NCBI RefSeq assembly: GCF_022346545.1
Contig: NZ_JAKRNU010000008.1
Span: forward strand, 62,001-126,000
Length of the DNA stretch: 64,000 nt
Origin: Sporosarcina sp. ACRSM
Lineage (GTDB): Bacteria; Bacillota; Bacilli; Bacillales_A; Planococcaceae
Reading direction: 5' to 3'
The notes under the pieces were generated by a model. The model saw nothing but the letters and a program-made list of their open reading frames with translations. It was not told where the DNA came from and did no database searches. Shown here piece by piece: positions 17,553 to 26,086 of the stretch. The position numbers and the translations under genes were made by a program. Position 1 is the stretch's first letter. Each line of letters begins with the position of its first letter.

Positions 17553-18461
17553 TTATCTGATAAAAGGCTTGATCAATTGTTTAATCGTCTCTGCTGAGTG
17601 CTGGTAATCCGCCAACTCTGCTTTTGCCAGTTGCCATTCATGTATAGATATAACTCCAACCTTGCTAACCGTTACCGGCACTCCTATACTTATATCGACA
17701 ATTCCGTATTCGCCTTCTACAATTGCCGAACCAATCGTATCTACTTCTCCGTTCGTTACGATGCCATCAATGAGTCTACCTATCCCCGCAGCGGTTGCCC
17801 AACCCGTTGTCCGATTGATGTTTAAACGGTTAAATTCAATAAACCAACGATTTAATTTTTCCTTAATCGCTACTTCGTCCTCCGCTTTCAATGCCAAGGG
17901 ATTGCCATTTAATCGAGTCTGACTAAACAGTGGAACTTGAGTGCTGCTATGCTCGCCAATGACCGGGCTGAATAAGTGCGCGTCCTCCGAGATTTCCATG
18001 ACGGACCGGATTGCCTGTTCAAACCTGAGCGAGTCATTGACTGTATAACCTAACAACTGCCCTTTCTTAAAATCAAAATTTCGATATAAATAATAATTTA
18101 AGGCATCTACCGGATTGGACACCGTTATGATAAAAGCATCCGAAGCATACTTCTTGATGTGAGTACCAAAACTTTGAAACATAGGTATATTCCCCCGCAA
18201 AAAGATATTCCTTGATTCGATATCATTACGGTTCGGCACCCCTGCGGTAATTAGAATAAGTTGTGAACCAGTTAGATCTTGAAAATTCCCTTTATAGATA
18301 GTTTTTGCTGGATAAGCCGTTTTAAAATCCATCAGATGATTCATCAAAAGCGATTCATTCACGTCGATTAAACAAAGTTCATCCACTTGATCATTTTGGC
18401 AAAGACGAAATGCTATCGCCGCCCCTAACGTACCTGCTCCGCCAATAATAGATATTTTCAT
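17553..18461 (-). CDS. Malate/lactate dehydrogenase-family protein, candidate L-2-hydroxy acid dehydrogenase
   Basis: A 302-residue member of the LDH/MDH family. It has the nucleotide motif GGAGTLGAAIA with acidic LIDVN for NAD, the substrate loop AGVPNRNDIESR, NPVD, NDSLRFEQ (the Asp/Arg pair) and IGEHSS with the catalytic histidine. The specificity loop is one residue longer than in ordinary LDH and MDH and lacks both Q102 and R102. This suggests a bulkier 2-hydroxy acid, as in L-2-hydroxyisocaproate dehydrogenase, which also has a longer loop. The ATG has GAGAGGAG upstream. It lies between the TRAP and ketopantoate reductase-like genes. Confidence 0.82.
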   Translation of the reverse strand: MKISIIGGAGTLGAAIAFRLCQNDQVDELCLIDVNESLLMNHLMDFKTAYPAKTIYKGNFQDLTGSQLILITAGVPNRNDIESRNIFLRGNIPMFQSFGTHIKKYASDAFIITVSNPVDALNYYLYRNFDFKKGQLLGYTVNDSLRFEQAIRSVMEISEDAHLFSPVIGEHSSTQVPLFSQTRLNGNPLALKAEDEVAIKEKLNRWFIEFNRLNINRTTGWATAAGIGRLIDGIVTNGEVDTIGSAIVEGEYGIVDISIGVPVTVSKVGVISIHEWQLAKAELADYQHSAETIKQLIKPFIR

Positions 18462-18509
18462 AGTTTTCTCCTCTCAACTTCAATTACAAATCTGAGAGAC
18501 AGTTAACGA

Positions 18510-19784
18510 TTAGCCAAAGCCCCACAGCGGGAACATCACGAGATAAGGAACATACGTAATAAGCAATAACGCTACAATTAGAGCGAATAACATCCAACCC
18601 GATTCCCGGGCTACCGTGACGAGTGGGGATTTACCTAAGTTCGATGAAATTAATAATGTTGCTCCGAATGGCGGCGTCGCCATACCAATCGCAGTGTTAA
18701 CAACAACGATGATTCCAAACAAGACCGGATCCACTCCCATTGCGGTAATCACTGGGAGGAACATCGGGACGACAATTACTAAAATCGCCATCGTATCCAT
18801 GAACGCGCCAAAAATAAGAAGAATAACATTGATCAATAATAAAACGATGATCGGGTTTTCGGAAATCGACAATACACTCGAGACGATTGCAGTAGGAATA
18901 TTTTCGTATGCAAGAATATAGGCAAATAGCGCAGCATTGGCAATGATAAACATGATTATCGCTGTCGACTTTGCCGAGTCTAAGAAAATCCCCCAAACAT
19001 CTTTTAGTTTTAGTTCACGATAAATGAACATACCGACAATGATTGCATAGACAACCGCGACAACTCCTGATTCTGTCGGCGTTACAATTCCTAGAAAAAC
19101 GCCACCAAGCAAAATGATTGGCGTACCAAGCGCCCAAAGTGAACGGCGGAAAGCCCTTAAGAAATCGGAAAACTTAAATGGTTCATCCGTTCCTTTATAT
19201 CCACGCTTTCTCGATATCAAGTAAACGACGATAAGAAGCGAAATACCAACGATGAGCCCAGCTGGCACTCCGACCAAATATAAGTCTGAAATGGATGCAC
19301 CCGAAAGGCTACCGTAAATGATTAAAGAAATACTTGGTGGAATAATAACCCCCATCGGACTTGCATTCGAGACAATCGCTGTCGCAAATCCACGACCATA
19401 TCCTTTATCTACCATTGCGGGAATCATTAATGTTCCCAGTGCCGCTGCTGTCGCAATCGAACTTCCTGAAATGGCTGCGAAGAACATACATCCTAAGATT
19501 GTGACTAACGCAAGGCCCCCTGTCATTCGGCCAATCAACGAGTTCGCTAAATCTAGGATTCGTTGCGCAAGGCCACCGGTCAACATCAAATTACCAGCGA
19601 GAATAAAGAACGGGATTGCCATTAAAGCAGAAACATCCGCACCTGTAAAAAGGCGCTGCACCACAATCATCGGATTGATGTCAGCTAAAAGGATATAGAC
19701 AATGGATGAAAATCCAATCGTAATTGCCATTGGAACGCCCAGAAGAAATAAAACAATCGTTAACGCAAAAAAAAGTGTAACCAT
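18510..19784 (-). CDS. dctM: TRAP transporter large permease (DctM)
   Basis: A 424-residue, highly hydrophobic protein with about 12 helices, the translocating subunit of a TRAP transporter. The family features are IPFFILAGNLM and PMGVIIPPSISLIIYG. Its ATG overlaps the stop of dctQ by one base (TAATG) and has GGAGGAG upstream. With DctP and DctQ it would import a carboxylate using the ion gradient. The enzymes around it suggest a 2-hydroxy or 2-oxo acid such as mandelate. Confidence 0.92.
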   Translation of the reverse strand: MVTLFFALTIVLFLLGVPMAITIGFSSIVYILLADINPMIVVQRLFTGADVSALMAIPFFILAGNLMLTGGLAQRILDLANSLIGRMTGGLALVTILGCMFFAAISGSSIATAAALGTLMIPAMVDKGYGRGFATAIVSNASPMGVIIPPSISLIIYGSLSGASISDLYLVGVPAGLIVGISLLIVVYLISRKRGYKGTDEPFKFSDFLRAFRRSLWALGTPIILLGGVFLGIVTPTESGVVAVVYAIIVGMFIYRELKLKDVWGIFLDSAKSTAIIMFIIANAALFAYILAYENIPTAIVSSVLSISENPIIVLLLINVILLIFGAFMDTMAILVIVVPMFLPVITAMGVDPVLFGIIVVVNTAIGMATPPFGATLLISSNLGKSPLVTVARESGWMLFALIVALLLITYVPYLVMFPLWGFG

Positions 19785-20263
19785 TAAATCTCCTCCTTCT
19801 CAATAGCAGGAGGCCTTTTCCCTATCCTGGCAAGTAGATGAACAATCATAATGGCCGCAGACAGCGGAATCACTGCGTAAATCCATCCCATTGAAATCCC
19901 CATATTGGCTGAGCTCTGCGCCCCCACTACTTTTAACGTGTCGAAGCCAAATTTTATCAGGCAAATACTATAAACAAACATGACAATCCATTGAATAGGT
20001 GCAAACCATTTCCGCAATGATGGCTTATGATCTTCGAAAATGGAGACCGTGATATGACTGTTATCCCGTGTAGCTGAAGCAGCTCCTATATAAACAAGTG
20101 CAATCATTGCAAATCGGGCCAACTCATCTGACCAGATGATCCCCATTTGGAAAAAATAGCGCAGGACAATTTGAATCGCTAACACTACCGTCATAATTGT
20201 TAGAAAAGAGACAATAAGCGCTTTAGAGGCGGCATCGAGCCAGTAACTAATTTTATCTATCAT
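19784..20263 (-). CDS. dctQ: TRAP transporter small permease (DctQ)
   Basis: A 159-residue protein with four hydrophobic helices and the family motifs IQIVLRY, WSDELARF and YIGAA. The ATG at 20263 is chosen because AAAGGGGGAG lies 6 nt upstream; the frame stays open 15 codons further without a ribosome binding site. It is coupled to dctM. Confidence 0.9.
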   Translation of the reverse strand: MIDKISYWLDAASKALIVSFLTIMTVVLAIQIVLRYFFQMGIIWSDELARFAMIALVYIGAASATRDNSHITVSIFEDHKPSLRKWFAPIQWIVMFVYSICLIKFGFDTLKVVGAQSSANMGISMGWIYAVIPLSAAIMIVHLLARIGKRPPAIEKEEI

Positions 20264-20342
20264 TCTATCTCCCCCTTTGTCTATACGCAGGTGTATGAAA
20301 TATCCCAAGCCGCATTTTTCGTAAAGGCGGCTTGGAAATAGA

Positions 20343-21407
20343 TTACTTAATGTCTTGGATTTTCTTTAGCAAGTTATCGCCATGCTCTTTTTTCCAACTG
20401 GAATAGGTGTCTTCAAATTTACCTTCGAATTGGCTACGATCGAAATCGTTAATTTCCATTCCTTTCGCTTTCAATTTCTCTTCGAACTCCCCTTCATTAT
20501 GCTCGTTTCGTGTCGTCATTTCTTTTCCGGCTTCGTCTGCCGCTTCGAGGACTGCTTGTTGAATATCTTCAGGCCATTTGTCAAACTCTTGTTTACTCGC
20601 CATAATGAAACTGAATACGAAGTTAATGCCTGTTTTGGATACATAATCTTGAACTTCGGCGACGTTTTCATCGTGAATAATATCCAGTGTATTCTCTTGC
20701 GCATCGATCGCATTTTGCTCTAGGGCCGTGTAGGCATCGCTCCAGTTCATACTTTGCGGGCTTGTCCCGACTTCTCGGTAAGCGTTTACATAAACAGGAC
20801 TTTCGATTACGCGAATTTTCAATCCTTTTAAATCTTCTACAGTTTCAATCGGTTTTTTCGAATTGGTTACATGGCGAAAACCGCGCGCCATAATGCCCAT
20901 CATTTTCAAATTCGCTTCTTCTGTTAAAGCTGTGTACTCTTCTTTTACATCTGAATCAAGAAATGTTTTTACATGATTCCAATCCCTGAATAAGAAAGGT
21001 AAGTCAACTATCGCTGTTTCAGGCGCAAATCCTGAAATGGGGGGACCGTTAATGATGCCAAATTCTAATGTGCCAAACTGCATGGCTTCAAGCAATTCAC
21101 GATCTGTTCCAAGTTGACGGAATGGATAGATTTCAACATGCACGTCTCCATTTGTTTTTTCTTCCAAGAGTTCCTTAAAAAGCTTTGCATACACTTGAAC
21201 ATTAGTTTCTTCAGGTGATTGATGACCTAAGCGTAACTTGTAAGTGGCGCCACTTGTATCTGCAGCCGGTATTTTGGTACCGCTTTCATTTTCGTCCGCC
21301 GCGGCAGTTCCATCTACGCTGCTCTTACCCGAGTATCCGCCACATGCAGTTAAAATGAATACGACTAAAAAAGTTGAAAGGAAAACAAACATCATCTTCT
21401 TAGACAC
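20343..21407 (-). CDS. dctP: TRAP transporter substrate-binding lipoprotein (DctP)
   Basis: A 354-residue extracellular binding protein. The N-terminus is a lipoprotein signal with lipobox LTAC about 22 residues in, followed by a Gly/Ser-rich linker. DctP-family features are LRLGHQSPEET, LLEAMQFGTLEFG and the conserved arginine in LKGLKIRVIESP. The start is GTG with GAGGGGGA upstream. It is the first TRAP gene, 97 nt behind aldehyde dehydrogenase copy 2. Confidence 0.92.
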   Translation of the reverse strand: MSKKMMFVFLSTFLVVFILTACGGYSGKSSVDGTAAADENESGTKIPAADTSGATYKLRLGHQSPEETNVQVYAKLFKELLEEKTNGDVHVEIYPFRQLGTDRELLEAMQFGTLEFGIINGPPISGFAPETAIVDLPFLFRDWNHVKTFLDSDVKEEYTALTEEANLKMMGIMARGFRHVTNSKKPIETVEDLKGLKIRVIESPVYVNAYREVGTSPQSMNWSDAYTALEQNAIDAQENTLDIIHDENVAEVQDYVSKTGINFVFSFIMASKQEFDKWPEDIQQAVLEAADEAGKEMTTRNEHNEGEFEEKLKAKGMEINDFDRSQFEGKFEDTYSSWKKEHGDNLLKKIQDIK

Positions 21408-21455
21408 AACTTCATCCCCCTCTTTAGATAACTTATAATCCTTGCAGAGTTAGTG

Positions 21456-21479
21456 CGGTCATCCGATTTCGGATGACCG
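21456..21479. repeat. Perfect inverted repeat between aldehyde dehydrogenase 2 and dctP
   Basis: CGGTCATCCG-ATTT-CGGATGACCG folds into a 10-bp stem. There is no U-run on the minus strand, so it is more likely an mRNA-stabilising or processing hairpin that sets different levels for the two halves of the operon than a full terminator. Confidence 0.5.
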
Positions 21480-21504
21480 ATTCCAGTTGTTATTTTGTAT
21501 TCGA

Positions 21505-22998
21505 TTAAAAAGGAAACGCCCTTTCCTTCGTTTGGACGGAAACCCACTTCAATGTTGTATATTCGTCAACGACCCACGGATTGCCGAACCGGCCGAGTCC
21601 GCTTGCTTTAGTCCCCCCAAATGGGATATTCGGCGCATCATTTACAGTTTGATCGTTAATATGCGTCATCCCCGTATCAAGTGCCACTGCGTACTGCTCC
21701 CCTTTTTTCAAATCACTTGTAAAGATGGAAGAACTCAACCCATGTGCTGTTTCTCCTGCCATTTCCACAGCTTCCTCATCCGTTTCTGCTTTGATGATGA
21801 GCGCAATTGGCGCAAATAGTTCCGTTTGGGCGATTTCGCTCGTATTTTTTACTTCTGTAAAGACATACGGCGTCAAGACATTCCCTTCTCTTTTTCCTTC
21901 CAGAACCATTGTCGCCCCTTCTTTTTTCGCCAGCTCCACAAAGCCAACCGCTTTTTCCAGTTGGCGCGCATTAATTAGCGGTCCGATGACAGTCTTTGGA
22001 TCTTGTGGATTTCCACAACTTAGTTCCTTCGCCCGTGCCGTAAACTTCTCCACAAATTCATCATGTTTATCTTTGTGGACAATGATCCGGTTAATGATCA
22101 TGCAGATTTGTCCCTGGTGGATGAACTTTCCAAAAATAGCTGCGTTGACAGCTTGGTCAACATCCGCGTCGGCAAGCACGACAAAGGGGCTGTTTCCTCC
22201 CAGTTCCAGCGCAACCCGTTTCAAATTCCGGCCGGCGATGGAACCGATATGACGCCCGACGGCTGTTGAACCTGTAAAACTGATGAGACGCGGGATCGGG
22301 TTCGTCAACATCTCATCTCCGATCTCATCAATATCACTTAATATGAGATTAAAGACTCCAGCCGGAAGCCCCGCATATTCAAACGCTTTTGCGAATAACA
22401 CGCCGCCGACAAGCCCCACTTGAATATCCGGCTTATGAACAACTGCATTTCCTAGCGCAATGGCTGGAATAATTGCCCGCATCGATAGATTGACCGGAAA
22501 ATTGAACGGTGAAATGGTGGAAATAACGCCGAGTGGCAGACGATAGATTTTATTGATTTTTCCGTCTGGTCCTCCGGGAACTTCCTGGACGTTTCCGACT
22601 TCGTCCACATAATTCAACGCTTCTTCAAGAACTTCCATCGCCAGATGATGTTCAACATTCGCTTTTAAAAGCGTACCGCCCGTCTCACGGCTAATGAGTT
22701 GTACGATGTCTTCACGATGGTCGGTCAAATAATGGATCGCCTTTTCGATCACTTGCTTGCGTTCTTCAACTGAGGATTTTGCCCATTTCTTCTGCGCTTC
22801 TGCTGCCGATTGAAAAGCTTCCTCCACCTGCTTTTTGGACGCTAATTTAATTTCTGCGATGACCGAATTGTCATAAGGATTGACGTTTTTGTAGGTACGA
22901 TCGCTTTTCCCTTCGACCCACCGTCCATTAATGTAACTATTTCCTCTGACTAATTCTCCTGTAAAAGCGTTTTTAGTGATAGTTTCAGACTGTTGCAT
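21505..22998 (-). CDS. Aldehyde dehydrogenase, benzaldehyde-type (copy 2)
   Basis: A 497-residue aldehyde dehydrogenase with the same motifs as copy 1 (Glu265 in LELGGNSP, Cys299 in GQICM). It overlaps the decarboxylase gene by 14 nt, and GTGGGGA inside that gene serves as its ribosome binding site. It probably oxidises the aldehyde made by the decarboxylase. Residues from about 97 to 330 are identical to copy 1, and long stretches of DNA match base for base. The first 98 residues differ at about 15 positions, a pattern that suggests gene conversion. An aromatic aldehyde is inferred from context. Confidence 0.92.
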   Translation of the reverse strand: MQQSETITKNAFTGELVRGNSYINGRWVEGKSDRTYKNVNPYDNSVIAEIKLASKKQVEEAFQSAAEAQKKWAKSSVEERKQVIEKAIHYLTDHREDIVQLISRETGGTLLKANVEHHLAMEVLEEALNYVDEVGNVQEVPGGPDGKINKIYRLPLGVISTISPFNFPVNLSMRAIIPAIALGNAVVHKPDIQVGLVGGVLFAKAFEYAGLPAGVFNLILSDIDEIGDEMLTNPIPRLISFTGSTAVGRHIGSIAGRNLKRVALELGGNSPFVVLADADVDQAVNAAIFGKFIHQGQICMIINRIIVHKDKHDEFVEKFTARAKELSCGNPQDPKTVIGPLINARQLEKAVGFVELAKKEGATMVLEGKREGNVLTPYVFTEVKNTSEIAQTELFAPIALIIKAETDEEAVEMAGETAHGLSSSIFTSDLKKGEQYAVALDTGMTHINDQTVNDAPNIPFGGTKASGLGRFGNPWVVDEYTTLKWVSVQTKERAFPF

Positions 22999-24748
22999 GT
23001 TCATTCCCCACTTTCATTTTGTTTTCTTCTTGAATTGCTGGTAAATAAATATCTAAAACCGCTGAACGACCTGATCTTACGGCCGCAATAGCTTCTTTTA
23101 GCGCTTCCTTCACTTCTGCTGGATTTTCCACTTTTCGCGCAAACGCACCACCCGCTGCTTCCGCAATTTTTGATAGATCGGCATGCGGCGTGAAGTCAAC
23201 GAAAAACTCATTCATTTCGTTTGCAACCCCATCCGGATGAACGCCAAGTGTCGATAGTTTCGGAGATTTCCAGCCCCGGTTATTATAAATCACCGTTAAA
23301 AAGGGAGCGTCATATTTTCTTGACAGCCAATGTACGCTTGATGGAACGCTAAACATATACGAGCCATCTCCAGTGATACTAATGATCGTTTTGGATGGAT
23401 CCGCCAGCTTGGCACCGACCGCAGCACCACCATTCCAACCGAGTCCTCCTGCACCACTTCCTAAAATGGAACCCGTTTCCGACATTTGGAGATGTGTATA
23501 GGATGCTTGAAAATTCGAGATTCCTTCATTTATAACAATTGTATTTTCATCACAATATTCACGAATACATGCGGTTACATATTCCGCCGTCATGATTCCT
23601 TCTGAATAGGTTTCCGCTTTTGCCCAATTAGCGCGCTGTTCGTTATGGTATGCTTCTACTTTAGCCCGACGTTTCACGATTTCAGCCTGATTCACATCCA
23701 GTGCTGCAATTGCTACATTCAACTGTTGCAATGCCGTTTCTGCATCTGCAGCAAAGAAGCGTTTGGATGGTATATACCAGAGTGGCATGCCCTCTTTCAG
23801 TGGATCCTCGTCAATATAGTAAACCGTACAGTCTTTCGATGGCTTATTGATCAGCGGAATCCATGGAACATCGCTTTCGATGACAAGTATGAAATCTGCT
23901 TCCTCAATCAACGCATTCTGCTCTGGCGTATTCCATTGATAGCCACAGTGGAGCAGGTTCGTCGATGGGAAATTCATATGATTAGGCACGGATTCCAACA
24001 CAGGAATTGCAAGACTCTCACAAAATTTGACCAATTCATGAACCGCAGCCTTGTTTTTCCCGATATATGAAGTGATAACGAGTGGATTTTTTGCCTTCCT
24101 CAAATCTTCAACAAACGGCGCAATTTCCTTTGGCGCCAATGCACGCGGCGAAATGGGTTGCCATAGATCGGTATTCATCTGAATCGGTGTTGTTTCTTCC
24201 TCCATCACTTCCCGTGCACCCATTAAATAGACAGGTCCTTTCGGACTACTCTCCGCAATTTGTAGTGCTCGATGAACAAGTTGCTTAACGTTTGCTCCAG
24301 TACGAATTTCATTGTCATACTTCATGTAACCCCTTACAATACCCCGCTGATCAGGTACATCTTGGATCCAATGAATGAATTCGTTTCGACTGCCTAATAA
24401 TTCGCCTTCTTGTGTATAAGGTGAACTTCCCGCAAAGATGAGAACTGGCGTTCTCCCTTTCCATGCATTATGCAGACCTGCTCCTAGATTTTGCGTCCCA
24501 CATTCCACATGTACGAAGACAGCTTGTGCTTTTCCGCTCACTTGTGCAAATGCATGTGCAGCACTCAATGCAACCATTTCATGAGGGCACGTAATCACTT
24601 TCGGCAACTCTTTCCCTTCTTTTTCTGCCAATGCCAGTGCTTCAATGATAGCCGGATGATCACTTCCGAAATTGGAGAATAAATGTGTAACGCCCGCCTC
24701 CTGAAGTGCTTCTAAAAAAGCTGAGCTCGTCGTGTAACGATTTCCCAA
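22985..24748 (-). CDS. ThDP-dependent 2-oxo acid decarboxylase, benzoylformate decarboxylase-like
   Basis: A 587-residue three-domain ThDP enzyme. The cofactor-activating Glu57 lies in CPHEMVAL, and the ThDP/Mg motif is GDGSYMF with NNRGW downstream. Ser29 in NFGSDH and the His in FVHVECG align with Ser26 and His70 of benzoylformate decarboxylase. A counterpart of its His281 is not clear. The start is a TTG with GGTGGAG 5-6 nt upstream; an ATG 27 nt earlier has no ribosome binding site. It is first in a seven-gene operon with aldehyde dehydrogenase, TRAP transporter and two hydroxy acid dehydrogenases. It would turn a 2-oxo acid into an aldehyde plus CO2. Another 2-oxo acid decarboxylase or an acetolactate synthase-like activity cannot be excluded. 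Confidence 0.82.
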   Translation of the reverse strand: MGNRYTTSSAFLEALQEAGVTHLFSNFGSDHPAIIEALALAEKEGKELPKVITCPHEMVALSAAHAFAQVSGKAQAVFVHVECGTQNLGAGLHNAWKGRTPVLIFAGSSPYTQEGELLGSRNEFIHWIQDVPDQRGIVRGYMKYDNEIRTGANVKQLVHRALQIAESSPKGPVYLMGAREVMEEETTPIQMNTDLWQPISPRALAPKEIAPFVEDLRKAKNPLVITSYIGKNKAAVHELVKFCESLAIPVLESVPNHMNFPSTNLLHCGYQWNTPEQNALIEEADFILVIESDVPWIPLINKPSKDCTVYYIDEDPLKEGMPLWYIPSKRFFAADAETALQQLNVAIAALDVNQAEIVKRRAKVEAYHNEQRANWAKAETYSEGIMTAEYVTACIREYCDENTIVINEGISNFQASYTHLQMSETGSILGSGAGGLGWNGGAAVGAKLADPSKTIISITGDGSYMFSVPSSVHWLSRKYDAPFLTVIYNNRGWKSPKLSTLGVHPDGVANEMNEFFVDFTPHADLSKIAEAAGGAFARKVENPAEVKEALKEAIAAVRSGRSAVLDIYLPAIQEENKMKVGNEHATV

Positions 24749-24815
24749 TGAATCTCCACCCTCTCTATTCAACATTTTAGTTAATTTCAAATTATCTGAA
24801 ATAACTCTCAAGAAT

Positions 24816-24844
24816 ATTGTATTCGATTCAGAACAATAGTACAA
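24816..24844 (-). promoter_or_regulatory. Promoter of the decarboxylase-TRAP operon
   Basis: On the minus strand TTGTAC (24839-24844), a 17-nt spacer and TACAAT (24816-24821) form a good sigma-A promoter, about 70 nt upstream of the TTG start. Confidence 0.6.
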
Positions 24845-24851
24845 TACTATT
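24835..24851. promoter_or_regulatory. LysR-type palindrome in the divergent promoter region
   Basis: AATAGTA-CAA-TACTATT is a perfect inverted repeat that contains the T-N11-A pattern of LysR sites. It overlaps the -35 box of the decarboxylase operon and lies 46 bp before the LysR start, so it can serve both for control of the operon and for autoregulation. Confidence 0.55.
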
Positions 24852-24896
24852 ATATCTATTATCTTAATAGTCACTATCTATGGACGGAGTGGAATA

Positions 24897-25787
24897 ATGG
24901 AACTACGACTGTTAAAATATTTTCAAACGGTATGTGAAGAGCTCCATTTTACGAGAGCAGCTGAAAAACTTGGGATAAGCCAGCCTACATTAAGCCAACA
25001 AATTCGCTTGCTTGAAAGTCAGCTAGAAGACGATCTATTCTTGAGAGTAGGAAAAAAAATCGAATTAACGGCTGCTGGCACTATTCTTCTTGAACACGTA
25101 AATCGTATTTTTCTTGAAATGGAAATCGCAAAAGAAAAAATACAAGAATTAAAGGGATTGAATCGCGGACAACTTCGAATCGGAACATCTGGAAACCATC
25201 TACTGTATGCTTCACTTCTATCCTTTCATCAACAATATCCTAACATTAAATTATCCGTCTTCGATCTTACTACCGAAGAAACCGTTCTCAAAATCCTTAA
25301 CTCCGAATTGGACATGGGCGTTGTTTTCCTGCCCATTTACCATCAGCAGTTAGAAACAATTCCATTATTCTCATCAGAACTTTCCGTAGCGGTATCCATC
25401 ACGCACCCATTTGCCGAAAAAGAAGAGATTCAATTGGAAGAACTTCAATCACAACCCATTTTCTTATTACCTGAACATTACCTACTTAGACAATCTATCG
25501 ACAAGCATTGTCTAGAATTAGGTTTTACATTAAATCCAATTGTCGAGCTATCGGATATTTACTCATTGGTCCGGATGACCATCCTTCATAATGGGGCTAC
25601 AATTTTACCAAGACAATATTTGAACGGTGTCACGGATCTCCCCATAAAACTAGTCAAAATTTCTGATTCCTTACCCATAAAAAAAGTGGGGATTATTTAC
25701 CGTCAAGGCGATTTTATTCCCTATGCGATTCAAGCTTTTATTCACCATTTAACAACGCACTACATCGATGATCAAACAGTAATTTAA
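24897..25787 (+). CDS. LysR-family transcriptional regulator
   Basis: A 296-residue LysR regulator. The N-terminal winged helix-turn-helix is in the first 60 residues (HFTRAAEKLGISQPTLSQQI), followed by the linker helix and an effector-binding domain beginning GQLRIGTSGNH. It diverges from the decarboxylase operon with 148 bp between, the classical arrangement for a LysR activator of the neighbouring catabolic operon. The ATG is preceded by CGGAGTGG. The effector is probably the operon's substrate or 2-oxo acid intermediate. Confidence 0.92.
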   Translation: MELRLLKYFQTVCEELHFTRAAEKLGISQPTLSQQIRLLESQLEDDLFLRVGKKIELTAAGTILLEHVNRIFLEMEIAKEKIQELKGLNRGQLRIGTSGNHLLYASLLSFHQQYPNIKLSVFDLTTEETVLKILNSELDMGVVFLPIYHQQLETIPLFSSELSVAVSITHPFAEKEEIQLEELQSQPIFLLPEHYLLRQSIDKHCLELGFTLNPIVELSDIYSLVRMTILHNGATILPRQYLNGVTDLPIKLVKISDSLPIKKVGIIYRQGDFIPYAIQAFIHHLTTHYIDDQTVI

Positions 25788-26086
25788 AGGATGGATAGCG
25801 AAAGTTTAAGCCCGATTATTTATTTAATGTATCAAACGGACACCCATGCGAATTTTTTATCCACCTCACGGAGACTGAATTTTCATAATTAATTATCACC
25901 TTAGAAGATTATGCACGATGATTCAACTAAAAGTTGCTGTATGCGCAACAATGAAAAATAAAATTTCAATATAACTAATCTACAGCTTGAAATTTGATAA
26001 GACGTTAAACAATAAAATTGGAGTAGGCACATGATTTTATCCATGCACCTGCTCTATTAACGTTAGATATAAAATTCCCTTATTCT
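25788..26086. other. 299-bp intergenic region between convergent genes
   Basis: AT-rich and without a recognisable gene. The only structure seen is the terminator hairpin at 26021-26054. Confidence 0.5.
26021..26054 (-). terminator. Terminator of the 3-hydroxybutyrate dehydrogenase-like gene
   Basis: The stem AGTAGG-CA-CATG / CATG-CA-CCTGCT, one mismatch, lies 33 nt after the stop. On the minus strand it is followed by CCAATTTTATT. Confidence 0.55.

Noticed and set aside
24749-24874. Upstream start for the decarboxylase giving 629 residues
   Set aside because: The extra 42 codons cover the leader and end close to the -10 box, are not family-like and have no ribosome binding site, whereas the TTG at 24748 has a clear one.
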